This document shows, in pieces, positions 11,344-23,600 of a stretch of DNA of 64,000 bases (positions within the stretch are counted from its first letter, which is position 1; the number at the start of each line of letters is the position of its first letter). Made by a program: the position numbers and the translations under genes. The stretch spans positions 1 through 64,000 of the forward strand of contig JAGMVK010000010.1 of NCBI GenBank assembly GCA_020747065.1, read 5' to 3'. The stretch comes from Cadophora sp. MPI-SDFR-AT-0126 (lineage: Eukaryota > Ascomycota > Leotiomycetes > Helotiales > Ploettnerulaceae). Below the pieces are notes generated by a model. It did no database searches and was not told the origin of the DNA. It saw only the letters and a program-made list of their open reading frames with translations.

Positions 11344-14300
11344 ATGTCAGTAGCATCATGTCCGATGGGTGGTTCCGACCATGGATCTCGCAGCAGCTCT
11401 TCCTGTCCGGCGGGAAGAGTTGGCCCTCGTGGATGTGCCTTCTCTGCATATCAAATGACAGCTCCCTCTTCGTATACCGCTTATGGTGTAAGCCATTCCT
11501 TCCTTCCTTCTAGCACTCGGCTTGAGCTGACCATTATAGGTCCCCCAAGGTGCACAGTCAGAGCAGTTTCTACGATCTCAAGAACGCAAAACAATGAACG
11601 AGTTATTGCTGCCCGAGGCCCCGCCGAGAGAAGTTACCAAGGGACTGAAGAATGCCGATGGTCTCAATCCAGTTGACACCGACGTACTGGCAATGGCTTT
11701 GGGGGCTCCCGCTCGCCGCGTCCTCACGAGGGCAATGGAACTTGGACCAAGAACCGGGTGGAAAGATGGATACCTTTCTTCACAATGGGGTTTTTGTCCC
11801 CCAGACCCCTCAGCTGCTCCTGTGGCTCTCAGTTTGTCACCAGGCAGGGTGTGGTCTGACTTGTGTGAACGTATGCCTGGCATAGTTGCCAGAGGAAAAG
11901 TGAGGGAGTCCATTCTCGCTCTACCTTTAGTGTTTGGGACGCCCGACATTATACCGGATGAAGCACTATGGGCTGCAACAGTCTGTCTAGGTTTGTCCCG
12001 GCTGTCTAGTCACGGATGTCAGCTAACATTACATAGGCATTCTCGCCAGCATATATCGGTATGAGGAAGCAAATGACGGAAGTGAAGGCATTAGTGTCGC
12101 TGCCCCGCCTGGAGCATTCCACAACCTGGCTGGAGATGCTGATGATGAGGAGGAGGAAACCAAGGGAATCCCTCGCAACGTCGCCATTCCTCTTCGTCAG
12201 ATCTGCACGAGAATGGGAAGAGTCCTACCCCACCTCACCCAATTTGATGTTAGCATCTACAACTACAAGATCAGAGACCACACAAGCATCTATCCGTATC
12301 TCCCTCGCTGCGAAAACATGGACTTGAGATGGCCAGTAAGTGACCAGATCCTGCACTGGAACCACAGCTAACACCTCGCGGGTATTTAATGATCGTGGTG
12401 AGGCTATGTTCCTTCTTTGCATGGCTGAGAGCCACGGATGCTTTATTCCAGGCGTTGAGATAATCGCTCGATGCCAAGAATGTGTAATGTTGAAGGACGA
12501 AGAAGGGCTTCTGCTGGAGTTGGTCAAGTTGAAGCAGGTTGTTGACCAACTTCCTCACGTGTTCCACAAGATCAGTGTGAATCCGAATTCTGGCGAGAAC
12601 TTCGCAAACCCAGTCGAGGCAAGTCCACCCAGGGTTCCAATCTAAGTGAAGACTGACAAGGTCCAGTGGGGGCAGCGATATGCCAAATTCTCCGCGCCAC
12701 TCTCTCGGCGAGTACCAGCACTTTCGGGTCTTGCATTACCACTTTTCCTCCTCATGGACGCGTTCATGGGTCGCACCAAGTACGATAGCTTCCTGGGCTT
12801 GGAAGCTCTTCACTTGAGAGCATGGCTTCCGATGAATATTCGTGCATTTATTGCTGCCGTGGAGTACAACTACAAAGTGCCAGAATTCGTGAACGCCAGC
12901 GATAACCCTCGATTAAAAGGCGTTTTGGAAGGCCTCGTCGAATCATATATGGGGGAGCGAGGATGGATGGGGACTCATAGGTGTATGCTACTCTAGTCAT
13001 GTGCATGACAATGCTGATCGATACTCCAGACAAAGTTTATGGCTTCCTTGAAGTCGTCGCAAAAACTGGCCGAAGCGAGACCAATGGAAACGCAGGAGCT
13101 GGTGACAACGCTGGTCGACCCTGGGAGATGGTACACAAATCATTGTCAGAATCCATGAAGGAACGACTGGATCCATATCGCGGTGCGATATCTCAACAAC
13201 CTCATGAAATGCGCGGATCCTTCGAGGAGTGTCGATTCAGAGCGCTAATCATCAATCGCCAATTCATTGACTCCGATCCCTGCCGATCAACTGCAATGGT
13301 GACTTTCGATCTGCATAACACTGGTATCACCTTCATGCCAGGAGACAGATTAGCCGTCATGCCTCTTAATACTTGGAATGAAGTCGCAAAGGTTGCAGCC
13401 GCTCTGGGTGTTGAGGACATGATGGATCGGCCAGTATCAACAGCCCATGCGCCTGAGTGGGGGAGATTCGCAAAGCACCTTGCTTCAGTGTCCAGAACTT
13501 CGACAATACCCGACTTGACGATCCGAGATATCTTACGAAGAGGCCATCTGGCTCCTCTGACAAAGGATCTCGTCATGGCCTTTCACTCTCTGCTACGTGC
13601 AGCTTCCAGCACCACTTTGAAGCTCTTAGCATGTGAGGAGTGGCCTATACCAGGTACGGTCGGGGATTTGCTTCAACTCGCAGTAGAAGAAGTTCCATCT
13701 TCTGCGTGGGACCAAGCATTCGACCTAAATGATTTGTCGTGGCTCCCAAAGCTCATTCCTATCGAAGTTCCAAGAACATATAGCATTTCCAACTATTCGA
13801 ACGGCCTGCTACCAGACAGTGTCGACTTGACCGTTTCTCGGAGCAACTACCATGTTTCACCTGTCTTGCAGATTGCAGGGCAATCAACGCTAAGACATGG
13901 TGTCAGCAGTGGGTATCTGAACTTTGACCTCACAGAAAGTCATTGTACGGAGGATGAAGAGTCTCTACTCATCGGAGTTTCAAGGCCACTCAATTTCCAG
14001 CTCCCCGTTTCCGTGACCGTTCCGATTGCCATGTTTGCCGGAGGCAGCGGCATTGCACCGTTCAGGGGTTTTTGGCAAAGCAGAACACAATCAGGCTTTG
14101 GTCGAAATATTCTCTTCCTTGGAACACAATCCAGAGACAAATTTCTTTATGAAGATGAGCTTCGGAATTATGTTCGCCATGATATGTTGGAGGTTCACAC
14201 CGCATTCTCCCGGGACAGAAATGGATTAGTGTACGACCCAGTATCCAAAGACCTTGTGGAGAAGGAGATGGAACCTAGGTACATTGATACCACGATAATC

Positions 14301-16546
14301 GAACAAGGCCAAACAGTCTGCAATCTTGTCATCTCCAAGAGCCAAGGTGGGCTTGGAGGATACATCTATATTTGTGGATCTATATCCGTCTATGAATCAA
14401 TCATTTCTGGAATTCGACAGGCTATTTACAACAACTGGGCGTCAACCAAAGAATCTGCTGAGAACCTCCTTGCTGTCGCTTTTGCTGAACGACGATTTAT
14501 GCTTGACATATTCATGACTCCCCAGCCAATTTCTTACAACAGTCCGATCATTACGCTAGCCCAATTGGCGCAACACACTGGTCACAGGGCCAATTCTCAT
14601 ATGTGGCTCGCCGTTCATGGAGGTGTCTATGATGTTACCGACTTCCTTCCAATGCACCCCGGAGGAACCCTGATCGTTCGCGCTTCAGCTGGTCTCGATG
14701 CCACCAAGACTTTCGACGAGCTTGCCCACACCTCGAACCCGGAAGTCAGCTCTCTCCTATCCAAATATTTCATTGGTCACTTAGCACCCAAGCCAAGTTT
14801 CCACTCTCCTGAGTTGTCGGAACTCTATGACACATGGCACGTATATCTCCGTACCTGCGTTGAGTCATTAACCACGCTGCATCTCGAAGTTGACCACATA
14901 ATGAAAGATTCCAAGGTCTGGTTCCAGAATGGTCTATTCAACATGGGTGGTGTGAGGAAGTTCTACCAATTCCAATCTCGTCTAATGCAGAATGGCTTCT
15001 CGATGATTTTCGGAGTCAAGATGCAGGAGTTGCACCTCAAGCTAAGCTATGCACTTGCTTCACTTAAGTCAGGCTCCTCTGGTTCTAGATTTCCCGACAT
15101 CATCGGGATTGTGACGAGGGCACAATCAAGTCCCGCGAGTGCGCAAGCAAGCAATGAGATTGCCCAGATCGGACAATTTGTGTGCAACAGTCAAGGGGCA
15201 CAGTTTCAAGAAAATGGTATCTTGAAGTATGCACAGACAGTGACTGCGTTGGATGTCGAATTCTTGGAGGAGATTCTAGAAGAAGCTTGCAAGGGGATGG
15301 AGTCTTTCGAAGGTATCAATCGACTGGAAGCTGGCCGAGGAAAACAGGTTCGTTAATCTCTGTTCGGCTGCATACATTTGTCCCATATATTTTCACCAGC
15401 AAAACTAACTCAAATTTCATCCAGGGAATTCTCAAAATTTCCGCATACCTTCTTACAGTTCTCGAACGCATCGCCCAACGACTCGAGATATTCTATTCAC
15501 GCCTTGCAACTCATACCATCTACACCCCCTCTCTCGAAGCCAATCCAGCACGGACCCGATGGAATACACTTCGACGCAAGATATTCGATGGTTCATTCTT
15601 CATACTCACGCACGATCACGACTTCGAATCATCCTCCAAAGAATATCAAAACCCTTATCGAGCGACACGCCGCGAGCAACAAGATGTCGATTTCGATGAT
15701 GTGGTCAAACAAGTCCGGGCTGCTCTCTCCGACAATGACAGTATGCTTCCACCCCAAAGCACTACGCGGGTCGAAATTGGCCATTCTGGCAGACAAAAAT
15801 CTTTCCAAGAGCGAAGCGGACTCGCAGCTGAGCATACTCTCCATGCCCAACCAAATCTCAAATCACCATCCAGCTTCGAAGTGCACGAGCAGCGCAGTGC
15901 ACTGAATAGAATCAGTATGTTCATGGACAAGAATACGCAGAATATCAGACGTCTATCCCGGATACCCGATCTTGAAGGTGTGAGTTATCAGGCGATCCTG
16001 AACGCTTACGGAGGCAGGCCAGCAGGAAAGGATAGCCCGCTTCCTCCTGTACCTCCACTTCCAAGCAATGCCAAACCTCTAGGCCAGAGCAAGTCACCGC
16101 TCCCGAGAAACACGACACTGCATCATCGCCGTCAAGAATCATCGGCAGTGAATGTAAATATTTTATCAGGAAATGTTCACTCTCCTCGTCACGTGCAACC
16201 GCGGGATCACTCCCCTGTGGATCTTCGACGAGATCTTTATGCCAGTATCGATGAAAAGCAACCCCGATCCAGAGCAAGTTCCAGAGGTAGTGTAGAGAGT
16301 GACCAATCTCGCCCAATTGGCCTGCGAACCCGTCGACCTACCTTGCTTGGCAACGTTGCTGTGCCTCTTGGTTTGAAAGTCCGCGGTGAAGTTGGAGTCG
16401 GGGGCGGGCCAAGAAGTGAAGGCGGAGGTGGCAGGAGGAGAGGAGATAGTGATCGTGGCCGTGGATTGGGGATTAGGCCCATCACTGTCTTGACCAGTAG
16501 CGGAGGAGGTATGAATTTGAGGGAGTTGCGACTCGGTGGAAACTGA
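11344..16546 (+). CDS. IDO-like dioxygenase / FAD-NADPH reductase / cytochrome b5 fusion protein
   Basis: Seven exons: 11344-11487, 11540-11990, 12037-12335, 12403-12618, 12661-12982, 13030-15347 and 15425-16546; phases agree and give about 1,623 residues. Residues ~50-530 resemble indoleamine 2,3-dioxygenase: WAATVCLGILASIYRYEEA; FLLMDAFMG; LPMNIRAFIAAVEYN; and ERGWMGTHRYKVYGFLEVV, whose His near 476 lines up with the proximal heme ligand. Residues ~535-965 form a P450-reductase-type FAD/NADPH module without the FMN domain: PRTYSIS (~725), GGSGIAPFRGF (~815), YICGS. Residues ~980-1065 are cytochrome b5, with FLPMHPGG (~1020) and the second heme His in FDELAHTSN. A helical stretch and a Pro/Ser/Gly-rich disordered tail follow. 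The predicted role is heme-dependent oxygenation, tryptophan-like substrates being a guess, with built-in NADPH-to-FAD-to-heme electron transfer. Intron 4 is GC-AG; the end of intron 3 is uncertain. Confidence 0.85.
12336..12402 (+). other. Intron 3 of the fusion gene, acceptor ambiguous
   Basis: The donor is GTAAGT at 12336 and there is a good CTAAC branch site at 12368-12372. The best protein continuity (VFNDRGEAMFLL) would need an acceptor just before 12382, but the bases there are GG, not AG. The next in-phase AG ends at 12402 and drops seven residues. The AG at 12366 gives the wrong frame. Confidence 0.55.
12619..12660 (+). other. GC-AG intron (intron 4 of the fusion gene)
   Basis: The donor is GCAAGT and the acceptor ACAAG; 42 bp. 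Removing it joins NPVE to VQWGQRYAKF in phase. GC donors are a known minority class and normally have this strong AAGT context. Confidence 0.75.
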
Positions 16547-16978
16547 CGGATGTAGATATTGGTGGCAAGCAGAAGTGAGGGTTAGGCATTGTACATATCG
16601 CACCTATATTAGGCAGTCGAAGATCCCATTTGAGATGGGCTTTCAATCTTCTATTCTATTCGAGAATATTGGGAGCGCGTCTGGATCTTACAGAGGATAG
16701 GAGGATTGAACAACTTAGATGAAGAGACTTTCCAGAAACTATATTTCGCGAAATATCTCTCAGACTAATCATCTCGAGCTTATGCAACGTCAAGGATATT
16801 TAGAGCTAAAAATAGATACTACGAAGTATCTACTGCATTTTCAGTATTAGGCCACTAAAGGAGCACTTTGTTTAAGTTACTAACCAAAGTATATATTACT
16901 AGTCCTTTAAGAGACAAGCTAAGCAATAAAGATCGTAAAGATCATCATGATGATAAACATGTTAAGCACCGAACATAA
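16547..16978. other. Intergenic, 3' region of the fusion gene
   Basis: No coding signal seen; mostly AT-leaning sequence between the fusion gene and the HET remnant. Confidence 0.6.
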
Positions 16979-17974
16979 TATGGCGTTAGAAACCCTCGAG
17001 ATCGTATCTTCGCACTTCTAGGAATGGCCTATGATATAGACACGCTTAGAATCCTTCCAGACGATGACCCCAACAAGTCCGACTCGCAAATATACACACA
17101 AGTGGCTCGCACCATTATCTTGTCTGGTCAAGTGGATCTATTGTCTTTGTCACAGCCGTCGACGAAAGAAACTGTTGTTCCGTCCTGGGTGCCGGACCGG
17201 CGAGCGGAGGAAATCTTAAGGCCAAGTGGGCAATTACCTTGGGACACGGCTTTCAAAGCTTTCACAAAAAATCTAGAAGGAATCAATCCGACGTCATGCC
17301 CAAAAGGTCCTGAGGAGTCTTGGACCGAGCTGCACCTCCGTGAGTACCAAGTCGATGTTATCGAAGAGCTGGGAGAGCAATGGACGCCAGACTACCTTGG
17401 AGGCTGCTCAGGAGAGGAACACCCACCAATGATTGCCACATACTTCAATGACATCAATGAGTTGTGTTCAAAGGCGGACCAGAAAGTACGCGGAAACAGG
17501 ACGGCAGTAGATGCCTCTACATTTTTCGATTACAACACCGCTCGATAGCGTATTCCCGTAGCCGATCAGGAACAATATGCCATCGGTTTTGTATTACAAG
17601 CTGAAGAAGAGTCTGACAAGGGATACGATGACTTAGTACAGGACATTGCTGGTGTTGTGCGTGGGCCCATCCCGACAACTTCAACGCCCATCCGCTCCGA
17701 ATCTGGCATGGCTTATAGGAACATGTTAGGCTGGCAGCATGATCGACAGCCTTTCCTATCTGAGAAGGGATATGTTGGACTGGCTCCAGTTAATGTACGG
17801 ACGGGAGATACGATTGTTCTCTTCGAGAATGCCAAATTTCCTTACATTCTATGGGAGATGGAAGATGGAAGGTATGAGTTTCGCGGAGAGGCATACGTGC
17901 ATGGGATTATGTACGGAGAGTTCATTAGTGATAAGACTGGAGACAAGGAGATGAGAAATTTTATTCTGGTATAG
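16979..17974 (+). pseudogene. Truncated and interrupted HET (heterokaryon incompatibility) gene
   Basis: The frame opens just after a TAA at 16976 and reads NPRDRIFALLGMAYDID, the conserved C-terminal block of the HET domain. Next come DLLSLSQPS and VVPSWVPD. An in-frame TAG lies at 17546-17548, then the same frame continues to a natural stop at 17974 with the usual C-terminal HET signature: GYVGLAPVNVRTGD, then GEAYVHGIMYGE. The N-terminal half of the HET domain is missing upstream. HET proteins trigger cell death on recognition of non-self during hyphal fusion. Here it is most likely dead: 5'-truncated, with one nonsense codon but otherwise undisturbed frame. A 174-residue product could start at 17024. 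Confidence 0.8.
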
Positions 17975-19159
17975 CTGTTGACAAGTGTCAAATTCACTGC
18001 CTTTCATTCACTCGTTTATTGAATTTTCAGTAATTGTGTAGCCAGATATCCCGCAAGGCTCCTAAAGTTCTATCTAAGTATCTATGACTTCCGAATTAGG
18101 GACCCTGAATCGTATATACTCTGTAAGCTTCGAAATGATTGGAACTACCTTATTTCGTAGATGTAGTAACAGAGCAGTATTGTCCACACCCTTACTTGAA
18201 CTTAATCAGTTTGCTCGAGCCCTCTCCGCCTCTTACCCTGAAGTGTTAGAGTAAAGTAAGGGGATTCATGAACGGGGGCTAGATACGGTCGCGTGATAGA
18301 CTGACACGATGTGCCTTGAAGCCCAGAGGCAATTCTGGGAGACAACATAAAGTCTGTGTCGAGTCGCTGTCTCTAGAAGTAAAGACTAGTAGCAGTGCCA
18401 TCACTCTCTAATTCGGCAGCTTGTATATTTAGTCATATATGACTATATGACTATATGAAGCATCAGACGGGTTTTCTATCTAATTGCACTCCGAGCACAA
18501 CTCTCTACCTCTAGTAAGCCAACTATACTACATTCTTTGGGCAATTCTTCGAGACGACACTTACTCTTTCCATTGAAAGCGACGGATAGTCACCATTGCT
18601 CTTGCCAGCCTCCAGGCTTTACATGAATCAATTATAGCACCGGACCCATTTCGCGAGAAAGCAAGCACAGACCCCGCTTCATGGGCGAAGCCGAATTAGG
18701 AAAAAATGTCATGGAGTGGGACCATGACAAATCAGGGCCAAAAGCTAATGGCAAACTCTACCTCTGCAGTGATTACCATCTTTGAAAAATGCAATCTGTA
18801 TTTCGCGAATCCCTCTTGGTATTTTCCTAATCTTGTTCATCAAGGGTTGAAATATGACCTCCAACAATGCAGCCCAAAGATTCTTCATACTATTCGAAAC
18901 CTCCGATGGACTGATGCATAGTCAACTCCAGTGAATATGTGCCTCGTATCTTAATGTTGGCAATGTCTCTATGGTCCCAGCCTAGACCCCCGAACCGTGG
19001 TAGTAGACGAGGAGAGTAAGATATCGAATAGAATAGAATAAGAACATTTATATAAAGAGGAGAGTGCTCGCAACATGGACCGCTGCAATCTAAAGTGCAT
19101 GTTTCTTGTCATGTTTCTGACAAGGGACAAGTAGTTTGTAAACCAAAGCTTCATATAGA
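17975..19159. other. Intergenic, no gene seen
   Basis: No supported reading frame. It contains a small ATATGACT tandem repeat near 18431-18460. The right part is the 3' flank of the NACHT gene. Confidence 0.6.
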
Positions 19160-22100
19160 TCAGGCGTAAGTCTGCTTTAAGAATCGGAATTTGAAGAGCC
19201 TTTGTCTCCAGGGTCGTTTACGACTTGTCGCTCTGGCCAGTACTTGAACTTTCGCTTCCATCTCGGAGAGGAACTTCTTCGTCTCGTTCTTCATGTTTTG
19301 GCTGTCCGACGTCTGGAATCGTCTTATTTCCCAGAGATCAACTGCTCCTCGTAGCTTGAGCATGTTTCCCAAATCGGTGTCTGGGAGAAGTCCTGAAGCG
19401 GAAAATAGATGCAGCGCAGTGAAGGCGTAAATCGTGTATTTACGAAGTCCGCCTTCGGCTTTTATGTAATGTCCTCGGTACAAGCAGACTACATTTGGAT
19501 CAGCGCCAGTTTCGATCAGAAGCTTGAGTGTAGACAGCCATGGCTCGTAAACCTTGCATTTTGAGGATCTTGCGTAGAAGCGACGAGGGCCTGCGGTAAG
19601 ACAAATGACTCCTGGCTTTGTTTCATCTTCGTCCATATACTCCAGGAGATTCCGCCAAAACGTTCGTGTTCGGAACATCTTGTTTGGGTCAGCACCGGCC
19701 TTCAGTAGAAGAGACACCATGTTCAGTTGATCTTGAATGTCGTGCTGGTAGTGGAAGACGTAGTCAAGGTATGGGCGACCTTTTTTCCGCTGGATCTGTC
19801 GGCTGTCTTCATTTATGCTAGCGGCAACAAACTCAATTAGTCCGTGGGATATTGCTAATCCAAGGAAGTCCACATGATCTTTCTCGGTCCGTCTGTAGCC
19901 TTCTTTGTTGACCCAATCTGCCCAATTCTGTCCTTTAGAGCGACCGGTCTCGCTGTCCGAAACTGGAATTCGAAGCCAATGATCAGTGACACTCTTGTCC
20001 AATTCATCGAGCAATTGATTGTTCAGACCGTATGGAGAGTTTCTCGCGCGGTGAGCAATGACAAGTGCATCTCTCGCTCGACGAGATATAGGTCCGAAAT
20101 CATTATCTTCGCTCAAAGTTGCCACTTTTAAGCTAAGAATATAAGCTCTGAGAAGGCAGTCAGTAGGGTTGAAGTTCTCTCCTTGCCAAGACTTTAAGAG
20201 ACTTTGGATGTCGGATCGATCGAGAAAATCTTTCACGGTACGGTGAAGAAAGGTGACTGTCGCCCCTCTATCGAAGCCGGGAAATCTCTCGACAACGGCT
20301 TCGAACGTATCGATGATCGTCCAGTCTTGAGTTTCATGCTTCGCGATCCTGGGAGCCAACACGACGTCAGCCTGAGGACTTTCGCTACTCTCTAGGATTT
20401 CCAGCAGACCAGCGCATCTGCTTTTCAATCGGGCGGCAATTTCCTCGGCTTTATATAGAACTTTCTTTTCGTTCAATGACAAAAGAATCTGGACGGTTCT
20501 GGCTTCTGGAAGGTTGTCTCTCTCTTCTGCCAACCAAAGGATCAAGAGAGGAAGTTCCAAAGTCTTAAATCCATCTCCCTCGATCTTGCATATGCAGATG
20601 AATTGGAAGATTTGAGATGCCTGGTCTCTGTAGATACGTGGGATGTGATTCAGGAGCATATGTTTGTAGAATCCCTCAAGATCTGTTGGGAACGCTCTCA
20701 CTCTCTTCAATAAATCATGCATCCGATCCCGATTGGCAAAACCATTCAATAACGATTTCACCACCAGCGTTACCCAAAGAAAGACACCCGACGCTTTCGC
20801 CACGATTTCGCGCACAAGTTGCCCAGCATCCTCTGAGTCAAAGCTTCGTAATTCTTTCATTCGTTCGTGATCGGCAACCTTGTCGTGTACATATTGGGCT
20901 ATGTCATTCGAGGTAAGATCTTGAAGGCGTAGCCTGGGGAATGAATGGAATGCTCTCTCAAAGACCAGCCACGGTCGACTCGATAAGCAGATCTTGATCC
21001 CTGAAGATTCAGCCAAGTCGACAAAAAAGGAAGCAATGTCGTCATGACTCTCATCAGGACATTCGTACTCATCAAGACCATCCACAAAGAGACATATTTT
21101 CAGACCGGTGAGAGAACGGAAATTGTGAAAAGCTGGTATAAGCTTTTCCAGAGTCCAATGATGATCCCACGTTTCATCTTCAGAGCCGGCATATTCGTCC
21201 TCCCACTGCTCGGGCAAGACAGTAGAGATATTGTCTTTGTGCTTTGACAGAAGCTCGTATAATAAAGCCCTCAGCAAGCCGACCAAAGATTTTTGTTCCG
21301 ATGTACCGCTGCTCCAGAAAAAGAATGCTGCAACATGGAGAGCCAATGGTCCGGACCACGGTTTCAATAGTTCTCGAGTACGAGAATGGCCGTATAGATA
21401 TTTCATTAGAGTTGATTTTCCCGACCCGGCCTTTCCATTGATCCAGTAAATTGTATTCCCAGATTGAAGCCAGTCTTTGAAGTTACTCCAGGGCCTGTCG
21501 CCTTCATTAGAATCCTTGAAAATCCATTCAAAAGTCGAAGAGTGTGCTTTGGGTATTTGATCGTAGCGCTCTGAGACTGATGGATACTGGAGACTCCGCA
21601 GTATACGGCCTTGTGCTTGCTGCACAAGCTCGGGGCTTTGATATATGTTCCTTGCGTTCGATGGCTTGCAATTCGTAGAACCCATATTTTCAACTGCGGC
21701 CAAAAGAACTCTTCGAGTCCTTTCATGCTCATTGATCACAATGTTCTGGGTATCAACATGAAGGGTCGTAATTTCCAGTGTCTGCGCATTTATCGCTGAG
21801 TCAAACACGCTTTGATTTTGAAGCAAGGTAGTGATTATTTTTTGAGATATATGGTCCGAGCAATGAGGGTGTTCCCTCAAGACGACGAGATCGAACTTCT
21901 CCCTGAGCCATATTAGCAGGCATTGACATCAAAGTGCAGGGCCGTGGATTCAAGATAAGACCGCGGCCAGCAATATAATACTAGGTGCCTGGGAGTTTTG
22001 CTTACTTGAAGGCTACGAGAACGTGAGTCTCCAGTTGACGTTGGTAGGCGGCCAATTGAGTCGCAATCTGTGCGATTTCTTTCCGAGACCACATTATTTT

Positions 22101-22451
22101 AATGGCTTGCTTTAGCATTGTTCGACTCCCAGAGCGATCCTGGATCTTCACTTTGCCCAAACGCTTTAACATCGTCTTGGACAAGGATCGGCAACCTTCG
22201 CACAGTTTCTTCAATGCTTGGTCGCTGCCGCCGTACAAGACTCCATCCACAAAGTTCTCTTGCAAGTTAGCCTCTAACTTCTCACTCAGGTTCAACAGAT
22301 TTCTGGTTATGACTTCATGGGTGTAGAATTCTTCTGATGTGCCGTTCTTGGACTGACTCAGCTCCTGGGTCGTCGAGAAGATCTTGCAGCTGAAATCGAC
22401 GAACTGAACAACAGTCCCAGCAAGGGAAAATGCCGTGAGTGGGTCGAGCAT
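19160..22451 (-). CDS. NACHT-domain NLR-like protein (STAND NTPase) with degenerate ankyrin-like C-terminus
   Basis: Two exons, 22451-22006 and 21902-19160 (intron gtaagc...gctcag), giving 1,062 residues. The start chosen is MLDPLTAFSLAGTVVQFVDF, the common N-terminal motif of fungal NLR-like proteins; the frame upstream of it has no ATG. A helical N-terminal domain precedes FKDWLQSGNTIYWING, then the Walker A motif GKAGSGKST (~305-313), FFFWSSGTSEQKSL, the Walker B region ICLFVDGLDEYE and the sensor-like ICLSSRPW. The C-terminal third has weak ankyrin-like units (LLLKAGADPN, LLIETGADPN, TALHLF). Such proteins are intracellular receptors that oligomerise on ligand binding, often in allorecognition or immunity. 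The frame is intact and it lies 1.2 kb from the HET relic. Confidence 0.88.
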
Positions 22452-23600
22452 TTCTACGACCGTCTCCCAAAGCGACAACTGCCTTACTGATCGAGAATAA
22501 ACAGTGAAGGGGAGCTGAGATTACAACTCACGAGACAAAAAAGGAAGAGAAGAGATGGAGAGATGAGCTTTGATGACGGGCAATCCTTAGCCTGGTCACT
22601 TGACACGGCTGGTAAGCCACCACCAGCAGCGCCTCCTAGTGGGCTCACAGCGAGGCATTCTGCTATTGCAACAGCTGAAAGAATACGAGAAGAGAGCTTA
22701 GAACCACTGCAGCCTGAAGGGGCACGCGACGGAATCGGGGGGCCCGGGGTCGGATCAGGGGTTAGAAACGTTCTACTATTTCAATTCGGGTGATTTCTAG
22801 TGCGTTTTGAAGCTCGTACTTCGGCCCTTTTCAAATTACTCGTTTTCTACGATTTTGTGATATTTACGCGTCGCGATGCACGCGTTTAAAATTAGCGCTA
22901 GATTGCGGGCTAGGGAGTGAAATTAGAATTGAGCCTCGGCGAACCTGGGTTGGTATCGCCCAGCTATAGAGGAGATTAGATACGCAGTAAGTATATGAAC
23001 AAGTCGTCTATAGGTACAGTATTGCTTTAATTTTGAAGAGGAGAAAAGTCCGTAGTGTAAATGAACGTTGATTGAAAGGTAGCATTGAAAGTTTTGTGCG
23101 ACTTAACGGATATCCTTCACAGTAGTATTAGTAACTAGGTTTAACGTCATTTTAGCGAGCCTCACCAAATGTCGGAAAACGCCTTCAATACTTATACCTC
23201 AGGTAAATAACACTCAGCCCCGTTTAGACACTTCAAAACTCTTTCCCACGTTCATATAATTTTTCTAGTCTCAAGGTTGAATGGCAGTATTCTACTCTAC
23301 GTATATTCAACGCTTCGCGAATACAATTTCTGTCTTTTTGATTGGGTGATTGACTGGGTTTGAATTGGATTTAGTAATTGATAGTGGTAAGGCCTAATTA
23401 GCTAATTAGTGGTAGGATGTAGTGTCAATTAAAATAAGTCAAAGGAAAGGAGTTAGTACTTTAGCAAGGCTGAGTACTTGAACATGTTCCCTTGTGGTCT
23501 CTCTTCAAATATTTATTTGCTGACAGTCGACCTATACATCTGCGGAGCCTGAGATTCCTAAACAAGAGGCTAATGATCTATAGTCAAAGCACAGTCCAAA
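22452..23600. other. Intergenic, no gene seen
   Basis: Holds the upstream region of the NACHT gene and the 3' flank of the terpene synthase gene. A plus-strand open frame at 22563-22793 has no recognisable content. Confidence 0.6.

Noticed and set aside
16979..17974. Stop at 17546 as part of an intron
   Set aside because: No donor/acceptor pair of realistic length surrounds the TAG in phase; the frame on both sides is continuous.
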